A stretch of 64,000 bases of DNA from Hoeflea_A sp963921345 (GTDB lineage: Bacteria > Pseudomonadota > Alphaproteobacteria > Rhizobiales > Rhizobiaceae): NCBI GenBank assembly GCA_963921345.3, contig CAWUFE020000002.1:248001-312000 (forward strand), in the 5' to 3' direction. This document shows, piece after piece, positions 36,535 to 45,522 of this stretch (position 1 is its first letter; every line of letters starts with the position of its first letter). The position numbers and the translations under genes are program-made. Below the pieces are notes generated by a model. It searched no databases, was not told the DNA's origin, and was given only the letters and a program-made list of their open reading frames with translations.

Positions 36535-37413
36535 TTACTTGCCGCGCAGGAAGTTTATTATGCCCGAAAAATCGGTTCCGGCCTCTCCCGCGGCGTTGAA
36601 AAGGGAGTAGAGCTGCATGGCGCTGGCGCCCAATGGCGTCGACGCGCCGGCCGACTGCGCCGCCTCCTGGGCGAGCTTCAGATCCTTCAGCATCAGAGCC
36701 GCCGCAAACCCCGGCTCGTAGTCGTTGTTGGCGGGCGACGTCGGCACCGGCCCGGGCACCGGGCAATAGGTGTTGATCGACCAACACTGCCCGGAAGACG
36801 TCGATGCGACATCGAACAGCGCCTGATGCGACAGCCCCAGTTTCTCACCGAGAACGAAAGCCTCGCCGGCGGCGATCATGGTAATGCCGAGAATCATGTT
36901 GTTGCAGATCTTGGCGGCCTGCCCGGCGCCGCCGTCGCCGCAGTGAACGACCCGCCCGGCCATCGGCTCGAGCACCGGTTCGGCCCTGGCAAAGGCCTCG
37001 TCAGATCCGCCCGCCATGAAGGTAAGCGTTCCGGCAGCCGCTCCGCCGACGCCGCCGGAGACCGGCGCGTCGACAGACAGCATGCCCTTTTCCGCGGCAA
37101 GCTCGTGGGCCTGCCGGGCGCTGTCGACATCGATGGTCGAGCAGTCGATCAACAGCGAGCCGGATGTCACGGTGTCGAGGATGTCGCGATAGACCGAAAG
37201 AACATGGGCGCCCGCAGGCAGCATGGTGATCACCACGTCGGCGCCTTCGACGGCCTCACGGCCTGAACCGGCAATGGTCAGGCCGTTGGCCCGGGCCTGG
37301 TCCAGATTGTCCTGCACCAGGTCGAATCCGGCCACTGCGTGACCGGCCTTGACCAGATTGGCGGCCATTGGATTGCCCATGTTGCCGAGGCCGATGAAGG
37401 CTGTCTTGCCCAT
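36535..37413 (-). CDS. mmsB: 3-hydroxyisobutyrate dehydrogenase
   Basis: A 292-aa NAD-dependent beta-hydroxyacid dehydrogenase that oxidises 3-hydroxyisobutyrate to methylmalonate semialdehyde in valine breakdown. The Rossmann start is FIGLGNMGNPMAANL, the substrate loop DAPVSGGVGGAAAGTLTFMAGG and the catalytic Lys in GAGQAAKICNNM. The gene is 31 bp downstream of the isobutyryl-CoA dehydrogenase gene; the pair catalyses non-adjacent steps of the same pathway, supporting the substrate call. Confidence 0.92.
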   Translation of the reverse strand: MGKTAFIGLGNMGNPMAANLVKAGHAVAGFDLVQDNLDQARANGLTIAGSGREAVEGADVVITMLPAGAHVLSVYRDILDTVTSGSLLIDCSTIDVDSARQAHELAAEKGMLSVDAPVSGGVGGAAAGTLTFMAGGSDEAFARAEPVLEPMAGRVVHCGDGGAGQAAKICNNMILGITMIAAGEAFVLGEKLGLSHQALFDVASTSSGQCWSINTYCPVPGPVPTSPANNDYEPGFAAALMLKDLKLAQEAAQSAGASTPLGASAMQLYSLFNAAGEAGTDFSGIINFLRGK

Positions 37414-37444
37414 GCTTGTTTCTCTCCCTTTGGCGTCGCTTTTG

Positions 37445-38608
37445 TCAGCGAATCAGATGGCGGGCGATGATAACCCGCATGATTTCGTTCGTCCCTTCGA
37501 GGATCTGGTGGACACGCAGGTCGCGCACGATCTTTTCGACACCATAATCGGCGAGATAGCCGTAGCCACCGAACAGCTGCAGCGCATCGTTGGCAATATC
37601 GAACCCTTCGTCGGTGACGAACTTCTTCGCCATGGCCGACCATTTGCCGGCGTCATAGGCCTTGCAGTCCAGCTTGTTGGCGGCCGCGTAGAGAAGCAGC
37701 CGCGCCGCTTCCAGGCTGGTCGCCATATCGGCCATCTTGAACTGCAGTCCCTGAAACTGGTTGATGGTCTTGCCGAATGCCTGACGCTCGGAGGTGTAGG
37801 CCACCGCCTTGTCGAAGGCCGACTGAGCGCCGCCGAGCGAGCACGCCGCAATGTTGAGCCGGCCGCCGTCAAGGCCGGCCATCGCGATCTTGAAGCCCAT
37901 GCCCTCGTCGCCGACACGGTTTTCGACGGGCACCCGGCAGTTGTCGAAAACAACCTGGGCCGTCGGCTGTATATGCCAGCCCATTTTCGCTTCGGGCGCA
38001 CCGAAGGAGAGGCCCGGAGCGTCCTTGGGCACGATTAAGGCGGTGACGCCACCGGCGCCGTCGTCGCCGGTCCGCACCATGGCGACATAGATGTCGTTGG
38101 TTCCGGCGCCGGAGATGAACTGCTTGGCGCCGTTGAGAACGTAGGAATCTCCGTCGCGAACCGCCCGGGTCTTCAAAGCCACCGCATCCGAGCCAGATCC
38201 TGGCTCCGTCAGGCAGTAGCTGGCGATATGCTCCATCGAGGTCAGCTTGGGCAGGAAGCGTCGGCGCACCTCGTCGGACCCGAACGAGTCGATCATCCAG
38301 GCTGCCATGTTGTGGATCGAGATGAAACTCGAGAAGGCGGGACAGGCATGGGCGAGCGCTTCGAAGATGAGCACCGCATCCAGCCGGCCGAGGCCGGATC
38401 CGCCAACATCGTCCCTGACGTAGATTCCGCCGAGCCCCAGCGGAGCCGTTTCGCGGATAACGTCGATGGGGAAGTGCTTTTTCAGGTCCCATTCGATCGC
38501 GTTCGGTGCAACCCGATCCGCCGCAAAGGCGCTCACCATGTCCTGGATGGCACGCTGCTCATCGGTCAGCCCGAAGCGCTCTTCGGCTGATTCCACCATC
38601 GCGTCCAT
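37445..38608 (-). CDS. Acyl-CoA dehydrogenase, probably isobutyryl-CoA dehydrogenase
   Basis: A 387-aa FAD-dependent acyl-CoA dehydrogenase. Family motifs: YCLTEPGSGSDAVALKT, the FAD-side MADMATSLEAARLL, and the catalytic Glu region near the C-terminus in HQILEGTNEIMRVI. Overall it resembles ACAD8, which dehydrogenates isobutyryl-CoA in valine catabolism, and the following gene encodes 3-hydroxyisobutyrate dehydrogenase. A short/branched-chain specificity is otherwise not provable by eye. The promoter region is 38609-38872, shared with the divergent lipoprotein gene. Confidence 0.9.
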   Translation of the reverse strand: MDAMVESAEERFGLTDEQRAIQDMVSAFAADRVAPNAIEWDLKKHFPIDVIRETAPLGLGGIYVRDDVGGSGLGRLDAVLIFEALAHACPAFSSFISIHNMAAWMIDSFGSDEVRRRFLPKLTSMEHIASYCLTEPGSGSDAVALKTRAVRDGDSYVLNGAKQFISGAGTNDIYVAMVRTGDDGAGGVTALIVPKDAPGLSFGAPEAKMGWHIQPTAQVVFDNCRVPVENRVGDEGMGFKIAMAGLDGGRLNIAACSLGGAQSAFDKAVAYTSERQAFGKTINQFQGLQFKMADMATSLEAARLLLYAAANKLDCKAYDAGKWSAMAKKFVTDEGFDIANDALQLFGGYGYLADYGVEKIVRDLRVHQILEGTNEIMRVIIARHLIR

Positions 38609-38872
38609 TTGAATCTCCCTGGCTTTGTCGCGGGGCGACCGCCCGACCTCACCACTATACGCCTCCGGCGAGCCCCGCCCAAATATTTAAACGCTCGTTC
38701 ATTTCCTTGAACCATCTTTTGTCGGCATTGGCAAACCAAATTGTACAACATTGAACGGTATTTTTGGCCGTACTCCGGGCGATTCGCAAATTTGCCATTG
38801 TGTATTGTGCTCATTCTTCGCAGAATTCCTCTCGGCGGCGATGGACGACCAACGGGAGCGATCGGTTCACCA

Positions 38873-39475
38873 ATGGGTACTGAGTCAAAACGGAAAGAAC
38901 GATTTGCACACCGTGTGGCGCGATCGGCGACGTTGCTAGCGCTTCTGACGCTGGCAGCCTGTTCCACGCCGAAACCCGGCGTCACGACGGTCTACTACAA
39001 TGTCCCGGGAACCACGGTTGAGCAGATCAACGAGCAAATCGCCATTCGCGGACCGCAGAACGGCCATGCGATCGGTACGACCGAAACGCGCATGACGCCG
39101 AAGGTGCGCACTGTTCGCGAAGACGGGCAATGCAGGATCGAGTCCGTTCAGGTGGTGCTCGAACTGAAAGTCACACTGCCGCGATGGATGGATCTCGACC
39201 GGGCCGACAGCCGCACCAGAACCGGCTTTGCAGCGCTCGCCACGCATGTCGAAGACCACGAACAGCGGCATGTCGAAATCTCGCAGGAATACGCCCGCAA
39301 GATCGAAGAGACACTGCTGGCGATGCCGCCGGAAAAGTCCTGCCGGGCGCTCATATCCAAGGCCCGGACGAAATTCCGGGAAGTTTTCGAGAAGCACAAC
39401 GAGGCGCAACGCGAGTTCGACAGGCAGGAACGCGAAGCCATTGAGCGGCGGCTGTCCGCCTTGGGCTACAGCTGA
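38873..39475 (+). CDS. DUF922 lipoprotein, predicted zinc-dependent protease
   Basis: A 200-aa protein with a lipoprotein signal ending LLALLTLAAC (Cys30). The mature part matches DUF922: YNVPGTTVEQINEQI near the start and HVEDHEQRHVEIS near the end, where HEQRH (129-133) has the HExxH zinc-protease pattern. No activity has been established for the family. The start at 38873 is chosen because it gives a proper lipoprotein signal; an open frame runs upstream to 38741. Its stop codon abuts the convergent formate dehydrogenase stop. Confidence 0.82.
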   Translation: MGTESKRKERFAHRVARSATLLALLTLAACSTPKPGVTTVYYNVPGTTVEQINEQIAIRGPQNGHAIGTTETRMTPKVRTVREDGQCRIESVQVVLELKVTLPRWMDLDRADSRTRTGFAALATHVEDHEQRHVEISQEYARKIEETLLAMPPEKSCRALISKARTKFREVFEKHNEAQREFDRQEREAIERRLSALGYS

Positions 39476-42265
39476 TTACTCGGCCGCTTCCGCCTCGGCC
39501 GTCCCCTCGATCCGCGCGGCACAGAACTTGAACTCCGGAATCTTTCCGTAGGGATCGAGCTGTGGATTGGTCAGCCTGTTCGCCGGACTTTCGTTGAAGC
39601 AGAACGGCATGAACACCATGCCGTCGGCCACTTCGCGGTCGGACCGCAACACCGCCTCGACCGTGCCGCGCCGCGTGGCGATGCTGACCAACTGCCCTGC
39701 CTTCAGGCCCTGGCGGTCGATCTCGTACGGGTTCATGGCGGCGATGCCCTGCGGTTCCAGCGTATCGAGCACGCCTGCCCGCCGAGTCATGGCACCGGTA
39801 TGCCAGTGCTCCAGCAGGCGGCCGGTGGTCAGCACCAGCGGATAATGTTCGTCGGGCACCTCGTCGGGCGGCAGGAGGTCGGCGGGGACGATCTTGCCGC
39901 GACCGTCGGCGGTCGGAAACCCCTGGGCAACGACGATTTCGTTGCCCGGCTTGTCCGGCGCGTCGGCCGGATAGGTGACGGCATCTTCGCGTACGATGCG
40001 CTCCCACGAGATGTTGTCGAGCGACGGCATGACGGACGCCATCTCCGTATAGACCTCGGAGAGGTCCGCATAATCCCATTCAAGGCCGATGGCATTGGCG
40101 AGTTGAACGATGAGTTCCCAGTCCTGCCGCGCCTCGCCCGGCAGATCGAGCGCCGGACGGCCGATCTGCACCTGGCGGTTGGTGTTGGTGTAGGTTCCGA
40201 GCTTTTCGGCGTGGGCCGATGCCGGAAACACCACGTCGGCGTGCCAGGCGGTTTCGGTCAGAAAGATGTCCTGCACCACCAGGTGCTCAAGCTTGGCAAG
40301 GGCGGCCCGCGCATGGATCTGGTCCGGATCCGACATGGCCGGGTTCTCGCCCATGATGTACATGCCCTTGATCTTGTCGTCATGGATGGCGTCGACGATC
40401 TCCACAACGGTCAGGCCCTTCACCGGATCGAGCGAGCGCCCCCACATGTCCTCGAATTCGCCCCGGATGTCGGCGCTCTCGACGGACCGGTAGTCCGGGA
40501 AGACCATCGGGATCAGGCCGGCATCCGATGCGCCCTGAACATTGTTCTGACCGCGCAGCGGGTGCAGGCCGGTGCCGGGACGGCCGACCTGGCCGGTGAC
40601 CAGCGCCATGGCGATCAGGCATCGCGCGTTGTCGGTTCCATGGGTGTGCTGGGAGACCCCCATGCCCCAGAAGATGATCGATCGCTCGGACGTCGCATAG
40701 CTGCGGGCCACCGCGCGCAGCGTTTCGGCATCGATACCGCAAACCTCGGCCATCGCTTCGGGGGTAAAGTCCGTGACCTTGTCTTTCAGCGCCTCGAAGC
40801 CGGAGACATTGGCCTGGATGTACTGCTCGTCATAGAGCTTTTCCTCGACGATGACGTTGAGCATGGAATTGAGCATCGCCACGTCGGTGCCGGGCTTGAA
40901 CTGCAGCGAATGGGTCGCGTGCCGCGACAGACCCTGGCGGCGCGGGTCCATGACGACCAGAGTTTTGCCCTGCTTCACCGCCTGTTTGAAATAAGTCGCT
41001 GCCACCGGGTGGTTGGTACCCGGCCGAGCACCGATGACAATGATGCAGTCCGCCTTCATGGCGTCGGTGAAAGGTGCCGACACGGCGCCGGAGCCGACGC
41101 CTTCCATCAGCGCCGCCACGGACGACGCATGGCAGAGCCGCGTGCAGTGGTCGACATTGTTGGTGCCGAAGCCCTGGCGGATCAGCTTCTGGAAAAGATA
41201 GGCCTCTTCGTTGGATCCCTTGGCTGAACCGAATCCGGCGAGCGCACCGCCGCCGTCGCGCTCAAGGACCGTCTTCAGACCTTTGGCGGCACGCTCCAGC
41301 GCCTCTTCCCAGCTCGCTTCGCGAAACACGGTCAGAGGGTCGACGCCGCGCAAATCGATGTCGCCGGCCTTCGGCGCATCGTCGCGGCGGATGAGCGGCT
41401 TGGTCAGCCGGTCCGGCGAATGCACGTAATCGAAGCCGAAGCGGCCCTTGACGCACAACCGATTCTCGTTGGCCGGCCCGTCACGTCCGTCGACCTGGAC
41501 AATGCGGTTGTCCTTGACGGCCACGCTTGTCTGGCAACCGACCCCGCAGAACGGACAGACGCTGTCCACCACCCGGTCGAACGACTTGACGGCGCGCTGC
41601 TTGTTTTCCGCATCCATCAACGTCTTTTCGTAGAGCGCACCGGTGGGGCAGGCCTGCACGCATTCGCCGCAGGTCACGCAGGTGCTGTCGCCCATCGGAT
41701 CGTGCAGATCGAACACCGGCACCGAGTGGTTGCCGCGCCCTCCCATGCCGATCACATCGTTGACCTGGACCTCGCGGCAGGCCCGCACGCAGGCGCCGCA
41801 GGCGATACAGGCATCGAGATTGACGGCGATCGCCGGGTTGCTGATGTCGAAGCCTGTGTCTGCACCATCGCCGGCGAACTTGGACGCAAAGCGTGAGGAA
41901 TCCTGGATGCCCATGGACTCCGCCCACAGCCAGAAGTCGGCCTGATCGTCGGGGCTTTCGTCGCGCGGGCGCATGTCGCTCGCCAGCAGTTCGAACACCA
42001 TCTCGCGGGACTTCTTCGCCCGCTCCGTGTCGGTGAGAACGACCATGCCCTCGGTCGGCATGCGGATGCAGGACGCGGCCAGGGTGCGTTCGCCCTCGAT
42101 ATCGACCATGCAGGCGCGGCAATTGCCGTCCGCCCGGTAGCCCGGCTTGTCGAGGTGGCACAAATGCGGAATGCGCGTGCCTTCGCGTTTGGCAACGTCC
42201 CAGATGCTCTCATCCGGCGAGGCGGTTACCGTTTTTCCATCAAGGCTGAAGCGGATATCGGTCAT
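39476..42265 (-). CDS. NAD-dependent formate dehydrogenase, alpha (molybdopterin) subunit
   Basis: A 929-aa catalytic subunit of a soluble FdsA/FdhF-type enzyme that oxidises formate to CO2. The N-terminus is NuoG-like, with a 2Fe-2S ferredoxin domain (HLCHLDKPGYRADGNCRACMV) and a His/Cys cluster, then 4Fe-4S ferredoxin motifs (CIACGACVRACREVQ; CVTCGECVQACPTGAL), then the molybdopterin domain starting CPFCGVGCQTSV. The active-site residue is Cys (RLCHASS, about 378), not selenocysteine. The ATG at 42265 is preferred to a TTG at 42292. It follows the beta subunit gene by 23 bp. Confidence 0.94.
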   Translation of the reverse strand: MTDIRFSLDGKTVTASPDESIWDVAKREGTRIPHLCHLDKPGYRADGNCRACMVDIEGERTLAASCIRMPTEGMVVLTDTERAKKSREMVFELLASDMRPRDESPDDQADFWLWAESMGIQDSSRFASKFAGDGADTGFDISNPAIAVNLDACIACGACVRACREVQVNDVIGMGGRGNHSVPVFDLHDPMGDSTCVTCGECVQACPTGALYEKTLMDAENKQRAVKSFDRVVDSVCPFCGVGCQTSVAVKDNRIVQVDGRDGPANENRLCVKGRFGFDYVHSPDRLTKPLIRRDDAPKAGDIDLRGVDPLTVFREASWEEALERAAKGLKTVLERDGGGALAGFGSAKGSNEEAYLFQKLIRQGFGTNNVDHCTRLCHASSVAALMEGVGSGAVSAPFTDAMKADCIIVIGARPGTNHPVAATYFKQAVKQGKTLVVMDPRRQGLSRHATHSLQFKPGTDVAMLNSMLNVIVEEKLYDEQYIQANVSGFEALKDKVTDFTPEAMAEVCGIDAETLRAVARSYATSERSIIFWGMGVSQHTHGTDNARCLIAMALVTGQVGRPGTGLHPLRGQNNVQGASDAGLIPMVFPDYRSVESADIRGEFEDMWGRSLDPVKGLTVVEIVDAIHDDKIKGMYIMGENPAMSDPDQIHARAALAKLEHLVVQDIFLTETAWHADVVFPASAHAEKLGTYTNTNRQVQIGRPALDLPGEARQDWELIVQLANAIGLEWDYADLSEVYTEMASVMPSLDNISWERIVREDAVTYPADAPDKPGNEIVVAQGFPTADGRGKIVPADLLPPDEVPDEHYPLVLTTGRLLEHWHTGAMTRRAGVLDTLEPQGIAAMNPYEIDRQGLKAGQLVSIATRRGTVEAVLRSDREVADGMVFMPFCFNESPANRLTNPQLDPYGKIPEFKFCAARIEGTAEAEAAE

Positions 42266-42288
42266 AAGCAGGTCTCGTCTCGCCGGTC

Positions 42289-43965
42289 TCAAAGGTCGTC
42301 GCGGAAAAAGGTCAGCAGGTGGTTGACCGGGTTCGGCGCGGCCTGGCCGAGGCCGCAGATCGACGCGTCCCGCATGACCGCTTCCAGATCGCGGATGGCA
42401 TTTTCGTCGAGCGGACCGTCCCGTTCAAGCAGCTCGACCATTTTTTCGGTGCCCGAGCGGCACGGCGTGCACTGGCCGCAACTCTCGTGCTTGAAGAACT
42501 TCAGCAGGTTGAGCGTCGCGTCCTTGACGCTGTCCTTGTCGGACAGGACCACGACCGCGTGCGACCCGACGAAGCCGCCGAGATCCGCAAGCTTTCCGCC
42601 GAAATCGAGCGGCACGTCGTCGAGTTCGGCCGGCAGGACACCGCCCGAAGCCCCGCCGGGCAGATAGGCCTTGAGCGTGTGGCCATCGGCCATGCCGCCG
42701 CAATAATCGTCGATCAGTTCGCGCAGTGTGATGCCTGCCGGCGCTAGCTTGACGCCCGGCTCCTTCACCCGGCCGGAAACCGACCAGGACCGCGGTCCCG
42801 GATGCCCTTCCCGGCCCTGCGCAGCAAACCAGTCGGCGCCGTTTTCAACGATATCGCGGATCCACCACAGGGTTTCGACATTGTGGTTGAGCGTCGGCTT
42901 GCCGAACAGGCCGACCTCGGCGATATAGGGTGGCCGGTGGCGCGGCAGGCCGCGCTTGCCCTCGATGCTCTCGATCATGGCGCTTTCTTCACCGCAAATG
43001 TAAGCACCGGCGCCGCGTCGCAATTCGATGAAGCCGGTGTCGATGAGCCCGGCATCCTTAAGTGCTGCGATTTCCGTCCTGAAGATTTCGAGCACGGCGG
43101 GATATTCGTCCCGCATGTAGAAATAGATGCGTTCAGCCTCCACCGCGTGGGCAGCGATGAGCGCGCCTTCCAGCGCCCGGTGCGGGTCGCTTTCCAGGAG
43201 ATAGCGGTCCTTGAAAGTGCCCGGCTCGCCTTCGTCGCCGTTGACGGTCATCAGCCGGGGCCCCGAATAGGATCGAACGAAACCCCACTTCTTGCCGGCC
43301 GGGAAGCCGGCACCGCCCAGCCCGCGCAACCCGGCGTCCGACAGCGCTTCGATCAATGTTTCGGCCGAGATCTCGCCGGCGCGCACCTTGCCGTAAAGTT
43401 CGTAGCCACCGAATTCCTGATAGGCGTGCAACTGGATGTAATCCGGCACCTCGACATCGAAGCCGCCATCCTGTGCCAGTCCGAGGAGGTTTTCGGCTGA
43501 TGCATGATCGACTTCGCGGTTGCCGATGCGCGCTGCGGGCGCCGTATCGCAGCGACCCATGCAGGGCGCACGCACCACGCGGATCAGGGACGGGTCCGCC
43601 TGCTCTTCGAGGTCCGTCAGCAGGTCTTCGCAGCCGCCGAGCATGCAGGACAGGGAATCGCACACCCGAACCGTTAGCGGTGCCGGGGTAGCCTCGCCCT
43701 CCTTCACGATGTCGAAGTGGTCATAGAAGGAGGCAACTTCGAAGATCTCAGCCTGCGCCAGCCGCATGATCTCGGCGAGCGCGCGCAAATGCGCCGCCGA
43801 CAGGCAGCCATAGGTGTCCTGGATGAGGTGCAGGAATTCGATCAGCAGATCGCGTCGAATTTCACGTCCCTCCAGAAGGCCGCTCACTTCCAACAGGGCG
43901 GCGTCGTCGAGTGGTCGTCCCTTCGGTCCCCGGTCTCGACGTTTCGCCATGACATGCTGGTTCAT
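42289..43965 (-). CDS. NAD-dependent formate dehydrogenase, fused gamma/beta (NuoE-NuoF) subunit
   Basis: A 558-aa fusion. Residues about 25-160 are a NuoE/FdsG thioredoxin-like 2Fe-2S domain (CDSLSCMLGGCEDL ... CMGRCDTAPA); about 170-550 are NuoF/FdsB with the FMN/NAD site GLGGAGFPAGKKW, GDEGEPGTFKDR and the 4Fe-4S motif ESCGQCTPCRSG. It passes electrons from the molybdenum subunit to NAD. Related enzymes encode these as two polypeptides; here they are one. The ATG at 43965 has an AAAGG ribosome site. Confidence 0.94.
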   Translation of the reverse strand: MNQHVMAKRRDRGPKGRPLDDAALLEVSGLLEGREIRRDLLIEFLHLIQDTYGCLSAAHLRALAEIMRLAQAEIFEVASFYDHFDIVKEGEATPAPLTVRVCDSLSCMLGGCEDLLTDLEEQADPSLIRVVRAPCMGRCDTAPAARIGNREVDHASAENLLGLAQDGGFDVEVPDYIQLHAYQEFGGYELYGKVRAGEISAETLIEALSDAGLRGLGGAGFPAGKKWGFVRSYSGPRLMTVNGDEGEPGTFKDRYLLESDPHRALEGALIAAHAVEAERIYFYMRDEYPAVLEIFRTEIAALKDAGLIDTGFIELRRGAGAYICGEESAMIESIEGKRGLPRHRPPYIAEVGLFGKPTLNHNVETLWWIRDIVENGADWFAAQGREGHPGPRSWSVSGRVKEPGVKLAPAGITLRELIDDYCGGMADGHTLKAYLPGGASGGVLPAELDDVPLDFGGKLADLGGFVGSHAVVVLSDKDSVKDATLNLLKFFKHESCGQCTPCRSGTEKMVELLERDGPLDENAIRDLEAVMRDASICGLGQAAPNPVNHLLTFFRDDL

Positions 43966-44397
43966 TAGGCCGCCTTTCTTCGTCCCACGGGCAAATCCGC
44001 CCTTCAATCGGGCACCTGTATAGACCGCCGCGGCGATCCAAGGCCAGCCCGATTGCGGCAACAGGACGTCGCATGTCGAAATGGCGGGGGAAACCAGGCC
44101 GACGTGTCAGGCCGGGTTTCGGCCCCATCGGCCAGTGTCGTTCGGAGAAAAATGAAAAAAGCAGCAACTTCACGTCAAATTGCCCAAAAAACGGCCCCCG
44201 AACGCCTTTCATGGGCCGCTGAATGGCCGTAAACTCGCGGCACATCATATCCGCAGGCGATAAGGATGGACGTCATTCGGGACACCGGATGTCGAGATCG
44301 GCCTGCCGGCTTCGGGCCGGCGGGGCGGTGAGGTACATCGAGTGTCCCTGAGGGTCGCATTCCGGCGGCACCCTCGACCAACCAGGAGTAAAACAGC
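43966..44397 (+). promoter_or_regulatory. Divergent promoter interval with a structured leader before the betaine-binding protein gene
   Basis: A 432-bp interval without a gene. Near its plus-strand end an extended hairpin can be drawn: GGGACAC (44279-44285) pairs with GTGTCCC (44342-44348), GATGT (44288-44292) with ACATC (44335-44339), and inside them a 9-bp stem CCTGCCGGC (44302-44310) with GCCGGCGGG (44316-44324). A smaller hairpin, GAGGGT/ACCCTC (44350-44375), follows just before the AGGAG ribosome site. The rest should contain the formate dehydrogenase promoter; nothing else is recognised. Confidence 0.5.
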
Positions 44398-45405
44398 GTG
44401 AAAACACCATTGGCACCCCTGTTCCTTGCGTCGGCCCTGGTGTTTCTCCCGCATATGGCCGCCGCAGAAGAATGCGGAGACGTCAGCATTGCCCAAATGA
44501 GCTGGCAGTCGGCCGATCTGCTCGCCAATATCGACAAGATCATCCTGAGCAAAGGCTACGGCTGCGAGGCGACGCTCATCGCCGGCGACACCCTGCCGAC
44601 ATTCAACATGATGAACAGCGAGGGCAAGCCTGACATCGTGCCGGAAATGTGGATCAACTCGGTGCGCGAGAGCTTCGATACCGCGGTCAGCGAAGGGCGT
44701 ATCGAAATTGCCGCTGAGTCCCTGTCCGACGGCGGCGTCGAGGGGTGGTGGATCCCGCAATTTGTCGCCGAGGCACATCCCGACATCAAAACGATCGAAG
44801 ACGCCTTGCAGCGTCCGGAACTGTTTCCGGCTGCGGACGATTCGTCGCGCGGCGCGATCCACAACTGCCCTCCCGGCTGGAGCTGCCGGATTTCGACCGC
44901 AAATCTGTTCAAGGCCCACGATGCCGCGCAGAAAGGGTTCGACCTGGTCGATGCTAAAACCCCGCAGGATCTGAGTTCCTCCATCGAACAGGCCTTCGAG
45001 GAACAACGCGGTTGGCTCGGATACTACTGGGCACCGACACCGACCCTCGGAAAGTACGAGATGGTCCGCCTCGACTTCGGTGTGCCCCATGACAAGACGG
45101 AGTGGGACACGTGCACGGCGGTCGAGGATTGCCACAATCCGCAACCGAACGCCTGGCCGAAATCATCCGTCTATACGGTCGTCACCGACAAGTTCCGCCG
45201 ATCCGCCACCGAGGCATACAGCTACCTCGCGAACCGCTCGTGGAGCAACCGGACCGTCAACGGCCTGCTCGCCTGGATGGACGACAACGGGGCGACGGCG
45301 GAAGAAGGCGCGCGCTACTTTCTCGAAAACAACGAGGAACTCTGGTCGACCTGGGTTACGCCGGAAGCGGCAGAAAAGCTGAAGAACTATCTGGCCAATT
45401 CCTGA
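44398..45405 (+). CDS. Glycine betaine/choline-type ABC transporter substrate-binding protein
   Basis: A 335-aa periplasmic protein of the ProX/OpuAC family with a signal peptide (cleavage near AHMAAAEE; start is GTG with an AGGAG site). Family marks are the VSIAQMSWQSADLLANIDKIIL start, the PEMWINS ligand strand and aromatic residues such as WW in GVEGWWIPQF and WLGYYWAP, which form a cage for quaternary ammonium groups. No permease or ATPase gene is nearby, so it is an orphan here. The neighbouring betaine and methyl-transfer genes support a betaine-like ligand; the exact ligand is inferred. Confidence 0.88.
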   Translation: MKTPLAPLFLASALVFLPHMAAAEECGDVSIAQMSWQSADLLANIDKIILSKGYGCEATLIAGDTLPTFNMMNSEGKPDIVPEMWINSVRESFDTAVSEGRIEIAAESLSDGGVEGWWIPQFVAEAHPDIKTIEDALQRPELFPAADDSSRGAIHNCPPGWSCRISTANLFKAHDAAQKGFDLVDAKTPQDLSSSIEQAFEEQRGWLGYYWAPTPTLGKYEMVRLDFGVPHDKTEWDTCTAVEDCHNPQPNAWPKSSVYTVVTDKFRRSATEAYSYLANRSWSNRTVNGLLAWMDDNGATAEEGARYFLENNEELWSTWVTPEAAEKLKNYLANS

Positions 45406-45467
45406 AGCGTCTTAAGCGACCGTCAACCGCAATCTCGTAGGGTGGAACGTGATTTGACTAATTGCCG

Positions 45468-45491
45468 CCATATAAAGATATCTTTATATGG
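45468..45491. promoter_or_regulatory. Perfect palindromic operator upstream of the homocysteine methyltransferase gene
   Basis: A 24-bp perfect palindrome, CC-ATATAAA-GATATC-TTTATAT-GG, ending 31 bp before the start codon at 45523. The same outer arms recur at 52683-52706, before the pterin-binding methyltransferase gene. AT-rich palindromes of this kind fit operators of ArsR-family SAH/SAM-sensing repressors (SahR type) recalled for alphaproteobacterial methionine genes. No such regulator gene is in the window. Confidence 0.7.
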
Positions 45492-45522
45492 TTCTGTGAT
45501 TATATGACTCTGGAATGCTTCG

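Noticed and set aside
44279..44348. A tRNA or ordinary intrinsic terminator at the leader hairpin
   Set aside because: There is no cloverleaf or acceptor pattern, and no U-run follows the stem.
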